A DNA stretch of 55,402 nt from an uncultured Ruminococcus sp. (GTDB lineage: Bacteria; Bacillota; Clostridia; Oscillospirales; Ruminococcaceae), in contig NZ_CAMYUE010000015.1 of the NCBI RefSeq assembly GCF_947301925.1, positions 1-55,402 on the forward strand, read 5' to 3'. The notes beneath the pieces were generated by a model, which saw nothing but the letters and a program-made list of their open reading frames with translations, did no database searches and was not told where the DNA came from. Made by a program: the position numbers and the translations under genes. Positions 16,634 through 24,326 of this stretch are shown here, one piece after another. Positions within the stretch are counted from its first letter, which is position 1, and every line of letters starts with the position of its first letter.

Positions 16634-17641
16634 ATGGCAGAACGCATGGCAAGGGGAGTTTTCCGCACGGAGGCTCCCGTAAAAATAAAGAGCTTCGCCG
16701 CTGTTGCAGGCGAAAAAGAGGGGCAGGGACCTTTGGGGGAATGCTTCGACGAGGTCATAAGCGACAGTCACTTCGGCATGGACACCTGGGAACAGGCCGA
16801 GAGCCGCTTCCAGCTGGAGGCCGTCAGTCTGGCGCTGAACAAGTCCGGAGTACACAAGGAGGATATCGACGTTATCTGCGCAGGCGACCTGCTGAACCAG
16901 TGTATCGGCTCCGCTTACAGTATGCGGGAGCTTGAAGTGCCCTTCCTGGGGCTATACGGCGCCTGCTCCACCATGGCGGAAGGGCTTCTCATCGCCTCGC
17001 TGCTCACGGACTGCGGCCTTGCACAAAATGCCGCCGCCGTTACCTCCTCCCACTTTTCCACCGCAGAAAGGCAGTTCCGCTTCCCCCTTTCCTACGGCGG
17101 ACAGAGGACTCCCACCGCTCAGTGGACCTGCACAGCATCGGGGGCCGCGGTCATCTCCCGGGAGGGCTGCATCAGCGTCGTTGGCGGCTGTATCGGCAGG
17201 ATAGCCGACCTGAAGATCTCGGATATAAACAATATGGGCAGCGCTATGGCTCCTGCCGCCGCGGATACCATACAGCGCTATCTGGCCGCCACGGGTACCT
17301 CCCCTGCGGACTATGACTTCATTGTCACAGGCGACCTGGGACGGGTGGGAAGTCCCCTGCTTACAGACCTGCTGCTGAAACAGGGCATAGATATATCCGC
17401 GGTTCACCGCGACTGCGGCGCTATGATATTCTCCCCCGAGCAGCAGGATACCAACTGCGGAGGCTCGGGCTGCGGCTGCGGCGCAAGCGTGCTCTGCGGC
17501 CACTTCCTGCCTATGCTGGAAAAAGGAGAGCTCCACGATATACTCTTCGCCGCCACAGGCGCTCTCATGTCGCCTATGTCCCTCCAGCAGGGGGAGTCCA
17601 TTCCCGCTATCTCCCACCTTATACACCTGAGAAAGGACTGA
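16634..17641 (+). CDS. spoVAD: stage V sporulation protein AD
   Basis: Thiolase-fold protein of the SpoVA channel, which in spore formers takes dipicolinic acid into the forespore. 335 aa, full length. Seen: SDSHFGMDTWEQAES, AGDLLNQCIGSAY, the nucleophile-region Cys block LYGACSTMAEGL, and NCGGSGCGCGASVLCGHFLPML near the end. AAAAGGAGG precedes the ATG. spoVAE follows after 5 nt. The usual upstream partner spoVAC is absent from the window. Presence suggests at least a remnant of sporulation capacity. Confidence 0.95.
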   Translation: MAERMARGVFRTEAPVKIKSFAAVAGEKEGQGPLGECFDEVISDSHFGMDTWEQAESRFQLEAVSLALNKSGVHKEDIDVICAGDLLNQCIGSAYSMRELEVPFLGLYGACSTMAEGLLIASLLTDCGLAQNAAAVTSSHFSTAERQFRFPLSYGGQRTPTAQWTCTASGAAVISREGCISVVGGCIGRIADLKISDINNMGSAMAPAAADTIQRYLAATGTSPADYDFIVTGDLGRVGSPLLTDLLLKQGIDISAVHRDCGAMIFSPEQQDTNCGGSGCGCGASVLCGHFLPMLEKGELHDILFAATGALMSPMSLQQGESIPAISHLIHLRKD

Positions 17642-17646
17642 TAATC

Positions 17647-18009
17647 ATGCTCACCGACCTCATAAAGGCCTTCATCATCGGCGGAGCTATCTGCACTGTA
17701 GGACAGCTCCTCATTGACTATACCAAGCTTACGCCCGCAAGGATACTCACAGGCTTCGTTGTGGCAGGAGTGATACTCTCCGCCGCCGGTATCTACGGTC
17801 CCCTCGCCGACTTCGCAGGGGCAGGAGCTTCCGTTCCGCTGACAGGCTTCGGCCATCTGCTGGCCGAGGGTATAAGAAAAGCCGTTGACAGCGACGGCTT
17901 CATCGGTATATTCACAGGCGGTCTCACCGCGGCATCGGGCGGAGTCACCGCGGCTCTGCTGTTCGGCCTCGCCGCCGCCCTGATCTTCAGACAAAAGGAC
18001 AACTCGTAA
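17647..18009 (+). CDS. spoVAE: stage V sporulation protein AE
   Basis: A 120 aa membrane protein with four hydrophobic segments, matching SpoVAE (the SpoVAEb type), partner of SpoVAC/AD in dipicolinate uptake. The glycine-rich blocks GGAICTVGQLLIDYTKLTPARIL and GGLTAASGGVTAALLFG are characteristic. It is coupled to spoVAD (5 nt) with AAAGGACTG as ribosome site. Confidence 0.94.
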   Translation: MLTDLIKAFIIGGAICTVGQLLIDYTKLTPARILTGFVVAGVILSAAGIYGPLADFAGAGASVPLTGFGHLLAEGIRKAVDSDGFIGIFTGGLTAASGGVTAALLFGLAAALIFRQKDNS

Positions 18010-18017
18010 CAATACAG

Positions 18018-18055
18018 CATGGGAAAGAGCGCTTTCGGAACTGCCCTTTCCCATG
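18018..18055 (+). terminator. probable terminator after spoVAE
   Basis: CATGGGAAAG (18018-18027) pairs with CTTTCCCATG (18046-18055) around an 18-nt loop. The tail is only weakly T-rich. Confidence 0.4.
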
Positions 18056-18150
18056 TGCCTTCATTCATGTTATTTTCACCAATTACGCCGTCCTATCAGC
18101 TTCACATTTTGTGTGTGTCGACAAATTTCAGGGACAGTCTATCCCTTTAC

Positions 18151-18179
18151 TTGACTTTTTGCCCTTTTTGTACTATAAT
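18151..18179 (+). promoter_or_regulatory. tRNA operon promoter
   Basis: TTGACT (18151-18156), 17 bp, TATAAT (18174-18179), 32 bp before the first tRNA. Confidence 0.8.
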
Positions 18180-18211
18180 AATTTAGTCGCAGGTGACCCC
18201 TGCTAAATTAT

Positions 18212-18288
18212 GGCGGCATAGCTCAGTTGGCTAGAGTACTCGGTTCATACCCGATTGGTCGTTGGTTCAAATCCTACTGCCGCTACCA
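18212..18288 (+). tRNA. tRNA-Met (CAT), elongator type
   Basis: A 77-nt cloverleaf. Acceptor GGCGGCA pairs with TGCCGCT (G1-U72), D-stem GCTC, anticodon CAT in loop TTCATAC, T-arm loop GTTCAAATC. The CCA end is encoded at 18286-18288. The anticodon stem lacks the GGG/CCC run of initiator tRNA, so this is the elongator form. Confidence 0.92.
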
Positions 18289-18291
18289 TAT

Positions 18292-18363
18292 GGCCCGTTG
18301 GTCAAGAGGTTAAGACATCGCCCTTTCACGGCGGAATCATGGGTTCAATTCCCGTACGGGTCA
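18292..18363 (+). tRNA. tRNA-Glu (TTC)
   Basis: A 72-nt cloverleaf three bases after tRNA-Met. Acceptor GGCCCGT pairs with ACGGGTC, anticodon TTC in loop CTTTCAC, T-loop GTTCAATTC. CCA is not encoded (CTT follows the discriminator A). Its 3' side borders the AT-rich accessory island, a common place for integration. Confidence 0.92.
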
Positions 18364-18398
18364 CTTTGTCTATTTTACAAAATAGATATTTTACAAAA

Positions 18399-18426
18399 AA
18401 TCCCCGATTTTTCGGGGATTTTTTGC
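18399..18426 (+). terminator. tRNA operon terminator
   Basis: AATCCCCGA (18399-18407) and TCGGGGATT (18412-18420) form the stem, followed by TTTTTT. Confidence 0.88.
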
Positions 18427-18632
18427 ATTCTCATGGCTGAAAAAAATTTTCAATTTTCATAGATATATTTTCTGAAAAACTCCGATGTTACGGGAAGTGA
18501 ACCCTTGAAATCATCATTTCAGACGATTTTGATTCCGTTTCGGCATAAAAACAACTTCAAAATCCGTTGTTTATTTTTAACGAAGTTTTGTCGAATTTCT
18601 TATGTATTATGCTAAGTTAATATTTACTATAT

Positions 18633-18664
18633 AAGGCTGGACTTTTATGAGTCCAGCCTTTTTG
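18633..18664 (+). terminator. orphan terminator hairpin in a gene-free stretch
   Basis: AAGGCTGGACT (18633-18643) pairs perfectly with AGTCCAGCCTT (18650-18660), then TTTTTG. No ORF ends before it; 18427-18816 holds no gene I can support. It may end a small RNA from about 18500, or be left from a deleted gene. Confidence 0.7.
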
Positions 18665-18816
18665 TTTTCAGACTTAATCCTTTTTCTGCGCTCATTGTCA
18701 GCTTCTACGGAGCGTTTCCAAGCCTTGTATCATAACTGGCACAGATTATCAATACTTATACATATAATGCGAAATATTACATAAAACAGATCTTTTTATC
18801 TGAAAGGATGATATAA

Positions 18817-19101
18817 GTGACAGAGCTATCAAGGCAGGCGATACAACGTTATAAAGATATGTACCCTCCTGGAACAGGCATTTGTGTTGATAATATGGCA
18901 GATGATCCAAGACCAATATCTTCCGGAACTAAGGGTAAAGTTATAGCCGTCGATGATATAGGCACAATACACTGCGCTTTTGAAAACGGAAGACAGCTTG
19001 GGCTCATACCTGGTGTTGACAGTTTTCATGTTGTAAAAAAGGCACTATCCGAAACTCAAAGTATTGAAGAAGAACCAGAATTACAAATGAATATGACATA
19101 A
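18817..19101 (+). CDS. DUF4314 family protein
   Basis: A 94 aa soluble protein of DUF4314, a small family frequent on conjugative elements and plasmids of gut Firmicutes; its role is unknown. Seen: YPPGTGICVDNM, SSGTKGKVIAVDDIGTIHCAFENGRQLGLIPGVDSFHVV, which gives the family's beta-barrel-like pattern. The start is GTG at 18817, with AAAGGATG upstream and a small CAGAT/ATCTG hairpin just before that. A terminator follows. First gene of the island. Confidence 0.85.
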   Translation: MTELSRQAIQRYKDMYPPGTGICVDNMADDPRPISSGTKGKVIAVDDIGTIHCAFENGRQLGLIPGVDSFHVVKKALSETQSIEEEPELQMNMT

Positions 19102-19110
19102 CCTAAATAC

Positions 19111-19140
19111 GCCGTATTGTTTGATCAATACGGCTTTTTT
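19111..19140 (+). terminator. terminator after the DUF4314 gene
   Basis: GCCGTATTG (19111-19119) pairs with CAATACGGC (19126-19134), followed by TTTTTT. Confidence 0.88.
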
Positions 19141-19161
19141 ACATATATAAGGAAGGAGTTG

Positions 19162-19251
19162 TTGCCTACTGTCAATATCATTACAGTCAATGTTATAGTT
19201 GCGCTGACTGAATTTATAAAGAAAATAGACAAGGAGATGAAAAATGCCTAA
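19162..19251 (+). CDS. possible 29 aa leader ORF
   Basis: A TTG start with AAGGAAGGAG 5-8 nt upstream opens 29 codons (PTVNIITVNVIVALTEF then a basic tail). It ends in a TAA at 19249-19251, overlapping the ATG of the next gene (19244) in another frame. The good ribosome site and the overlap suggest translational coupling. The start codon is weak, so it may be chance. Confidence 0.35.
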   Translation: MPTVNIITVNVIVALTEFIKKIDKEMKNA

Positions 19252-20131
19252 TCATGTAACAAATGTAATTTCATTCTCTGGCGATAAAAGCCGAATTTCA
19301 GCAATGCTGAAGGAAATACAAAATGATGAACACGGTATAGGTTCGGTTGATTTTGAAAAAATACTGCCTATGCCTGACACCGTTTATAACGGCTCGCTGG
19401 GAATACGTGAAAGAGAGCTTTACGGTGAGAATAACTGGTATGACTGGCGACTTGGGAATTGGGGAACCAAGTGGAATTCCTATGGATATACCGAAAATAC
19501 CACCCTTCAAGATGATAAGATCAAATTTCTTACGGCATGGTCTGCTCCACATCCAATACTGCATAAGCTGTCAGAAATGTATCCTGATGTAAAAATGGAG
19601 CATGAATGGGCTGATGAAGATATCGGTATGAATTGTGGACGTTACGTTTATTACGATGGTGAGCGTGTAGAAGAATACTTCCCCGAAAGTCAAAAAGAAT
19701 GCCTTGAATTCGCTGCAAAGGTAATGGATGTAAGTCTTGAAGAGGATTACTCCTTATATCTGAATGCCAGTGAAACAGGATATGTTAATATCGAATATGA
19801 CGATGAATATGAGCTGGTTGAGATTGAGGATCTGCCTGCTTTATTCACAAATGAGCGCATCACAGATGCTGATATCCCTAAAGGAATGTACTGTTATCAT
19901 ATAAGACACGACGATAACGGCAACTTCTGCGCTATTGAAAAGAATGTCACTGTAAACCACGCAGGCTCTATCATAACTAAGGAACCTATAGAGCTAGGAA
20001 AACAGGGATATATCTCTCTGAATCAAGATAACAGCCCCAACTTTTTCGGAGAAAATATGTCAATATATATGTTCAGGGAATATGATCCCGATCAGTCAGA
20101 AGAAATGAGTATGGGAATGACGGAGGTATAA
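19244..20131 (+). CDS. Api92-like (DUF1281) protein with C-terminal LPD28-like domain
   Basis: A 295 aa cytoplasmic protein from the mobile-element pool. The N-terminal part (about 1-140: MPNHVTNVISF, then WYDWRLGNWGTKWN) matches the Api92/DUF1281 ferredoxin-like domain. The C-terminal part (about 200-285: DIPKGMYCYHIRHDDNGN, VNHAGSIITKEPI) matches LPD28, a domain found attached to large polyvalent proteins of phages and conjugative elements. Molecular role unknown. AAGGAGATG precedes the ATG. Followed after 1 nt by the next gene, so one operon. Family names are from recognition, not a search. Confidence 0.75.
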   Translation: MPNHVTNVISFSGDKSRISAMLKEIQNDEHGIGSVDFEKILPMPDTVYNGSLGIRERELYGENNWYDWRLGNWGTKWNSYGYTENTTLQDDKIKFLTAWSAPHPILHKLSEMYPDVKMEHEWADEDIGMNCGRYVYYDGERVEEYFPESQKECLEFAAKVMDVSLEEDYSLYLNASETGYVNIEYDDEYELVEIEDLPALFTNERITDADIPKGMYCYHIRHDDNGNFCAIEKNVTVNHAGSIITKEPIELGKQGYISLNQDNSPNFFGENMSIYMFREYDPDQSEEMSMGMTEV

Positions 20132-20132
20132 T

Positions 20133-21122
20133 ATGGGAGAAAAAAGGATAATAACGCAGGAGGAGCTTGATAGCGCCTGTTTGCTCCATAATAAATGGAA
20201 CGAGGAAAATGAAGGTGAACGTGCAGTATTCGAAAACTGTATCTTTGACAGGCTGAATTTCGCAGGGAAACAGTTTAATGGCGCTATATTCAGGAACTGT
20301 GATTTCAAGTTATGTGATATCACAGACGCAGGAATGTGTTTTGCAGAACTGAAGAACATAAGTTTCACCTGCTGTGATTGTCATTCGCTTATTGCCGAAG
20401 AAGCCGCTCTCAGGGATATAATCTTTGAAAACTGTAATCTTAAAAGCGCTATATTTACCCATAGTTCACTGCGAAATGTCCAGTATCATAACTGTGATAG
20501 AAATGATATGAGCTTTGAAAGGTGCTATAAGCTCCCTGAAGCCGAAATAGTCAATATAACCTCGGAAGATCTAAGAAATATGAGTGACAAAGAAGGACTG
20601 ATATTACAAGGCTGCGGCGGAGATGTTCAGGAATGGGCAGATGGAATAAATACTTCACTGACAGACTCGGAAATACTGCTAAACGGCAGTATGTTCAGTA
20701 AACTGTATGTTTTTGAGACAGATGGACATACATGTATAATGTTCCCATTTGAAGATACAGATCTGAATATCGGAAAGCTCGCAATATGGCGATTACAGAC
20801 ACATGATCAGTTCAATGGTACATGGCTTTCCGACTATGTTCCTAATAAACTCGGAGGTTTTATAGAAAAAGAGCAGTCACAGGAGCATAAAAAACCGGAC
20901 TGTCCATTAATCGGCCAGGACGGGAATATCTTTAACCTCATGGGAATAGCATCAAAAACGCTTCGCCATAATCATATGGCTACGGAAGCAAAGGAAATGT
21001 GTGAACGCATAACTTCATCCGGCAGTTATGAAGAAGCACTTGGTATAATCGGAGAATACGTCAATATAACTTCAATTTATGACGAAGAATCATCAGAAGA
21101 AATGGGAATGGAGATGATGTGA
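20133..21122 (+). CDS. pentapeptide-like protein of the mobile-element pool
   Basis: A 329 aa protein. Residues about 30-140 show a loose pentapeptide-repeat pattern (FENCIFDRLNFAGKQFNG, FRNCDFKLCDI, FENCNLKSAIF), which predicts a right-handed beta-helix. A middle domain (about 165-245) contains LAIWRLQTHDQFNGTWLSDYVPN. The C-terminal part (about 255-315, GQDGNIFNLMGIASKTLRHN) is a module I associate with conjugative-element proteins. GGAGGT in the preceding gene's end supplies the ribosome site. Function unknown. Confidence 0.6.
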   Translation: MGEKRIITQEELDSACLLHNKWNEENEGERAVFENCIFDRLNFAGKQFNGAIFRNCDFKLCDITDAGMCFAELKNISFTCCDCHSLIAEEAALRDIIFENCNLKSAIFTHSSLRNVQYHNCDRNDMSFERCYKLPEAEIVNITSEDLRNMSDKEGLILQGCGGDVQEWADGINTSLTDSEILLNGSMFSKLYVFETDGHTCIMFPFEDTDLNIGKLAIWRLQTHDQFNGTWLSDYVPNKLGGFIEKEQSQEHKKPDCPLIGQDGNIFNLMGIASKTLRHNHMATEAKEMCERITSSGSYEEALGIIGEYVNITSIYDEESSEEMGMEMM

Positions 21123-21123
21123 T

Positions 21124-21270
21124 ATGACCAACCTTTTCATCGGACTGCTGATAGGTATCCTTATCGGAGCCGCAATAGGTTCCCTCGGAGTAGCAGTTCA
21201 GGCTCTTCGTCATGAAATACACAGACTCAACAAGGAACTAACGGAGGCACAAGATGAAAAAGAAACCTAA
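21124..21270 (+). CDS. 48 aa small membrane protein (DUF3789-like)
   Basis: A short ORF starting 1 nt after the previous stop: MTNLFIGLLIGILIGAAIGS, then a charged amphipathic tail (RHEIHRLNKELTEAQDEKET). One glycine-zipper transmembrane helix (about 4-24) and a cytoplasmic helix. It resembles the small DUF3789 proteins encoded in the same kind of island. It overlaps the next ORF by 17 nt. Confidence 0.6.
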   Translation: MTNLFIGLLIGILIGAAIGSLGVAVQALRHEIHRLNKELTEAQDEKET

Positions 21271-22064
21271 CTACAGAGATATCTACAGACTGCCCGGTGG
21301 AGATATAACGGTAATACTACGCAGTACAAAGCCTTTACTCACAGGGAAAGTTCCCTACAAAGATAACGGCTTACGATCTTCCCGAATATTACAAATATAT
21401 CTATATGTACAGGAATTATGTATATCTGAAGACTGCAGGCGTCAAGTATATGATATACAAGCCGAATTACTTTGTAGATAATCATCTATTCAAGGATGAT
21501 TTCCTGTATATTTCCTTTGATAAAGAAATAGTTCCTTATACCGACGGCAGATGGGAACACTATACAGGTTATGATGTGCTGTTATACGGCAGATCCATTT
21601 GTAAATTTCTTGATTATGCTGAACAATACTCCGATTATGATACCTCTGAGATACGTAAGGAGATCGAGAAGAAAATAATATGGTATATGGAGCATAACCC
21701 GGATCATCCGGAACTATCGAATAAAATGATGCCTTTCTCTCCAAAAGCAGATATGTTGCTTCACAGTCTCAGCAGGAATGATCCCCCAGAGATACTTGAC
21801 AAGCAGAAAGAGGAAATATTGAATTTCTGCAAACGATATAATCTGACACCAGGAGATGTTTTTAAAAGCACTACTCCCGCTGGTTTGCCTGCTGTTGCAG
21901 AGGAACTTGTAAACAGAAAGGATCGTGGAGAAGATATAAAGATTGTACTCGGAGTCAAATATATCAAAGATGCATTGGATGAAACAATGTGGAATGAGAC
22001 AGAAAGAGTATTCTGGGGACATGATATAGCACTTAAACTGATATATGTAAGAAAAGAGGAATAA
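21254..22064 (+). pseudogene. frameshifted island gene, unknown function
   Basis: Two overlapping frames appear to be one broken gene. The first starts at 21254 (GGAGG upstream) and reads MKKKPNYRDIYRLPGGDITV up to PYKDNG at about 21370. The natural continuation, AYDLPEYYKYIYMYRNYVYL, lies in the next frame and runs to the stop at 22064. The first frame degenerates and stops at 21481. The downstream ATG at 21405 has no ribosome site. The joined product would be about 270 aa, soluble and unrecognised. Either a one-base insertion or two-base loss, or a sequencing error. No slippery heptamer is seen. Confidence 0.6.
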
Positions 22065-22065
22065 T

Positions 22066-22530
22066 ATGCTTGATGTCTATCACGATCCCAATGATATGGA
22101 GAAAATAAACCGGCAGAAGCTGTTCGATGACTTTGATAATATACTTTTTAGAGTTGAAAAGGAAAACAAAGGCTTTATTATTACCGATGAAGGCAAGGCA
22201 GACCTAGTCCTATGCCCAGCAAACTGGTTCAGCATTGAAGCTGACACGGACTTCAGTACAATAGTCGGCTGTGCCCTTCGTTATGCTCTTGGCAGGTATA
22301 CCTATATGCCAAGTACAGTAAAGGGATTTATAGAACGGCATATAGAGGCAATAACAGAAAATGACCTCAACGTCATGATCAGCGACATTGAGGACAAAAT
22401 GAAGTATAATAAAGAGCTGCCATATAAGGAATTATGGCTGGAATTAAGGGATGATCTTGTTGTTGAACTGAAAAAGCGAGAAGAATCCCAATCTAAAGGA
22501 AAAGGCAATAATGGAAACAATAATAATTGA
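22066..22530 (+). CDS. hypothetical protein with Phd/YefM-like N terminus
   Basis: A 154 aa protein. Residues about 14-55 (NRQKLFDDFDNILFRVEKEN, then an ITDEGKADLVLCP block) look like the N-terminal DNA-binding fold of Phd/YefM antitoxins. The rest (about 65-140: ALRYALGRYTYMPSTVKGFI) resembles a small phage/conjugative-element module. The tail is Lys/Asn-rich. No toxin ORF follows; instead it overlaps the next gene by 20 nt. The antitoxin link is a guess from local similarity. Confidence 0.5.
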   Translation: MLDVYHDPNDMEKINRQKLFDDFDNILFRVEKENKGFIITDEGKADLVLCPANWFSIEADTDFSTIVGCALRYALGRYTYMPSTVKGFIERHIEAITENDLNVMISDIEDKMKYNKELPYKELWLELRDDLVVELKKREESQSKGKGNNGNNNN

Positions 22531-22807
22531 AATGCCGGAAGAGGAAAAAGACAAGCTCTTTGATATCCTGAATCGTCTCGGACTCACCGTAGATCAGGTT
22601 ACGGATATGTTTCTCAGATGGGTAATTGATAATCCTGATGAAGCCGGAAGATGGCTGAAAAACTGTGCCATTGACAATAAAAATCCTGCAATCGCAGCCA
22701 TGCTGGATCTGCAGGATGAATTAAAAGGGAAATCAGTAATGACAGGTCTGGATACTGAAGAAGCGATTATGGATCTGACCAAGGAAATCAGGAGAAATGG
22801 CAGGTGA
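22511..22807 (+). CDS. RelB/DinJ-like small protein, orphan
   Basis: A 98 aa protein. The first 50 residues (METIIIEMPEEEKDKLFDIL, then LGLTVDQVTDMFLRWV) follow the strand-helix-helix pattern of RelB/DinJ antitoxins. The C-terminal half contains a conserved-looking DTEEAIMDLTKEIR. No RelE/YafQ-type toxin is adjacent. Start overlaps the previous gene's end, with GGCAATAATGG as a poor ribosome site, which suggests coupling. Confidence 0.5.
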   Translation: METIIIEMPEEEKDKLFDILNRLGLTVDQVTDMFLRWVIDNPDEAGRWLKNCAIDNKNPAIAAMLDLQDELKGKSVMTGLDTEEAIMDLTKEIRRNGR

Positions 22808-22913
22808 AATAGTAATGTGCAGAAAATGCACATTGCTTTGAGATGTTGCTTTTTTCGCTATAATTCGACAATATATCTCAAATTATTATGCTGTATTCCC
22901 TCCAAAAATGTGT

Positions 22914-22930
22914 TATAATGGTACCATTAT
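22914..22930 (+). promoter_or_regulatory. -10 box overlapped by a perfect 16-bp palindrome
   Basis: TATAAT (22914-22919) is overlapped by ATAATGGTACCATTAT (22915-22930), a perfect palindrome, 26 bp before the next gene's ATG. This position suits a repressor site. No clear -35 box is seen. Confidence 0.5.
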
Positions 22931-22955
22931 CTTAATCAATTGAAGGTTATCTACA

Positions 22956-23243
22956 ATGAACAAAATCAAAAAAGGACTTAAAAGAGCAGCATACGAATTC
23001 GGTGTTCCCTTATCTGAGGTAAAGGAAGTAATACAGGATCTGATTGACGAATGCTACAACAACACAGATGACGAAACACATGCCAATTGGCGGCAGATTT
23101 GCCCAAACGGTGAGAAGCCAACTCCTGAGCAGTTAATTGCCTATGTAACTGATAGGATTGAAAACGAACAGAATAATACATCTCAAACGTCCAATAAGCG
23201 GGGAAATTTAATCTCTCTTTTATTTGGACGTTTTTGTATTTGA
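22956..23243 (+). CDS. small Spo0A-C-like island protein, 3' end inside a terminator
   Basis: A 95 aa protein. Residues 1-75 (KRAAYEFGVPLSEVKEVIQD, then ANWRQICPNGEKPTPEQLIAYV) resemble the short phage/element proteins annotated as Spo0A C-terminal-domain-like. The last 20 residues are encoded by the terminator hairpin at 23185-23235, so the natural stop may have been lost or the gene shortened. It has its own promoter with a palindromic operator. Function unknown. Confidence 0.5.
   Translation: MNKIKKGLKRAAYEFGVPLSEVKEVIQDLIDECYNNTDDETHANWRQICPNGEKPTPEQLIAYVTDRIENEQNNTSQTSNKRGNLISLLFGRFCI
23185..23237 (+). terminator. terminator overlapping the end of the preceding gene
   Basis: AAACGTCCAA (23185-23194) pairs with TTGGACGTTT (23224-23233), followed by TTG. 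The long loop includes the last codons of the ORF. Confidence 0.6.
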
Positions 23244-23275
23244 TAAAAGCACCGAAAATGAGAGAAAAATCTCTT

Positions 23276-23316
23276 ATAACTTGTCAATTGACAAGTTATC
23301 GGGCATGATATATAAT
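23276..23316 (+). promoter_or_regulatory. promoter with a perfect 24-bp palindromic operator on its -35 box
   Basis: TTGACA (23288-23293), 17 bp, TATAAT (23311-23316) is a consensus promoter. The -35 lies within a perfect 24-bp palindrome at 23276-23299, half-site ATAACTTGTCAA. Dimeric repressors of the MarR or TetR kind bind such sites, but none is encoded next to it. Confidence 0.75.
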
Positions 23317-23363
23317 TAAAATATATTATACAGCCCATAGCTGCGATGAAAAGGAGAGATAAT

Positions 23364-24203
23364 ATGGATATTGAAAAAGTAATGGAAAATGTCAGAAAGA
23401 TACTTCCACCAAGACCTGCTGTTAAGTTTACTGTTGTGAACGAAAAACCAGGATTATTCGACAGCAAGATCGGAGGTACACCCTACTTCCCGAAGAATAT
23501 GGAATATCCCCGCGGAAAGAAAAACGAATTCAAAGACCAGCCCCTATCTCTGCTTGCACAGCTAAACTTTGAAAAGCTCCCTCATATCCCTGATTTTCCA
23601 ACAAAAGGCATATTGCAGTTCTTTATAGCAGGCGACGACCTATACGGAATGGCTTCTGAATGCATCGGTGAACCTCTTGCAGCACAGGATAATTTTCGTA
23701 TTATATACCATGAAAATATAATCAAGGACGAGACACAGCTCCTTTCTGCAGACGAGATACCGCAGTATAACGGTGATGACGATGTTTATATGCCATTTAC
23801 AGGCGAGTACAAGCTCATAGCTCATGAACCTGATACAATTAATGCTACTGCTAACGACTTCCGCTTTGAAGAAGTTTTTCTGAAATGCTACAACGAACTG
23901 GCTGACGAGCCTGTTGAATCACTGTGGGATCTTGACGACAAAACCAGCGATGCAATTCATGATAATACATTTCCCGATGCAGTAATTGGCGGTTATCCTA
24001 TATTTACCCAGGAAGATCCCCGCAGTGCCGACAGCCTCGGAGATTGCGATACCCTGCTCTTTGAGCTTGACAGCGTCGAAAATAGAGAAAAAGGTATTGA
24101 TATAATGTGGGGTGACTCAGGAACAGGCACTTTCATGATACCTCTTGAAAATCTCAGGAAGCTCGACTTTTCCAGAGTTGTCTACAACTACGATTGCTAT
24201 TAA
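23364..24203 (+). CDS. DUF1963 (YwqG-like) protein
   Basis: A 279 aa cytoplasmic protein of the YwqG/DUF1963 family, function unknown. Family blocks seen: GGTPYFPKNMEYP near residue 40, LSLLAQLNFEKLPHIPDFPTKGILQFFIAGDDLYG (about 60-95), GGYPIFTQEDPR and LLFELDSVE. The start at 23364 is chosen because AAGGAGAG lies 7 nt upstream; an in-frame ATG 18 nt earlier has no ribosome site. Controlled by the palindrome-covered promoter just upstream. Confidence 0.85.
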   Translation: MDIEKVMENVRKILPPRPAVKFTVVNEKPGLFDSKIGGTPYFPKNMEYPRGKKNEFKDQPLSLLAQLNFEKLPHIPDFPTKGILQFFIAGDDLYGMASECIGEPLAAQDNFRIIYHENIIKDETQLLSADEIPQYNGDDDVYMPFTGEYKLIAHEPDTINATANDFRFEEVFLKCYNELADEPVESLWDLDDKTSDAIHDNTFPDAVIGGYPIFTQEDPRSADSLGDCDTLLFELDSVENREKGIDIMWGDSGTGTFMIPLENLRKLDFSRVVYNYDCY

Positions 24204-24224
24204 TAAAGCATAACTCATTAGCTA

Positions 24225-24275
24225 ATAATATGGAATTAATCAGAAGTAAGATTTTTACTTCTGGTTAAAGATAGC
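24225..24275 (+). repeat. 51-bp hairpin repeat, copy 1
   Basis: 45 of 51 positions are identical to 25503-25553, same orientation, no gaps. It is an imperfect palindrome: TTAATCAGAAGTAA pairs with TTACTTCTGGTTAA through one G-T pair around a 5-nt loop. It has no T-run, so it is not an ordinary terminator. With copy 2 it brackets the hydrolase gene. Confidence 0.85.
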
Positions 24276-24326
24276 AATAATATATGAAAGGCTGATGCAA
24301 AATAGCATCAGAAAATAGGAATAAAA

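Noticed and set aside
22066..22807. Functional toxin-antitoxin pair formed by the Phd-like and RelB-like genes
   Set aside because: Both resemble antitoxins; no toxin fold is encoded next to either.
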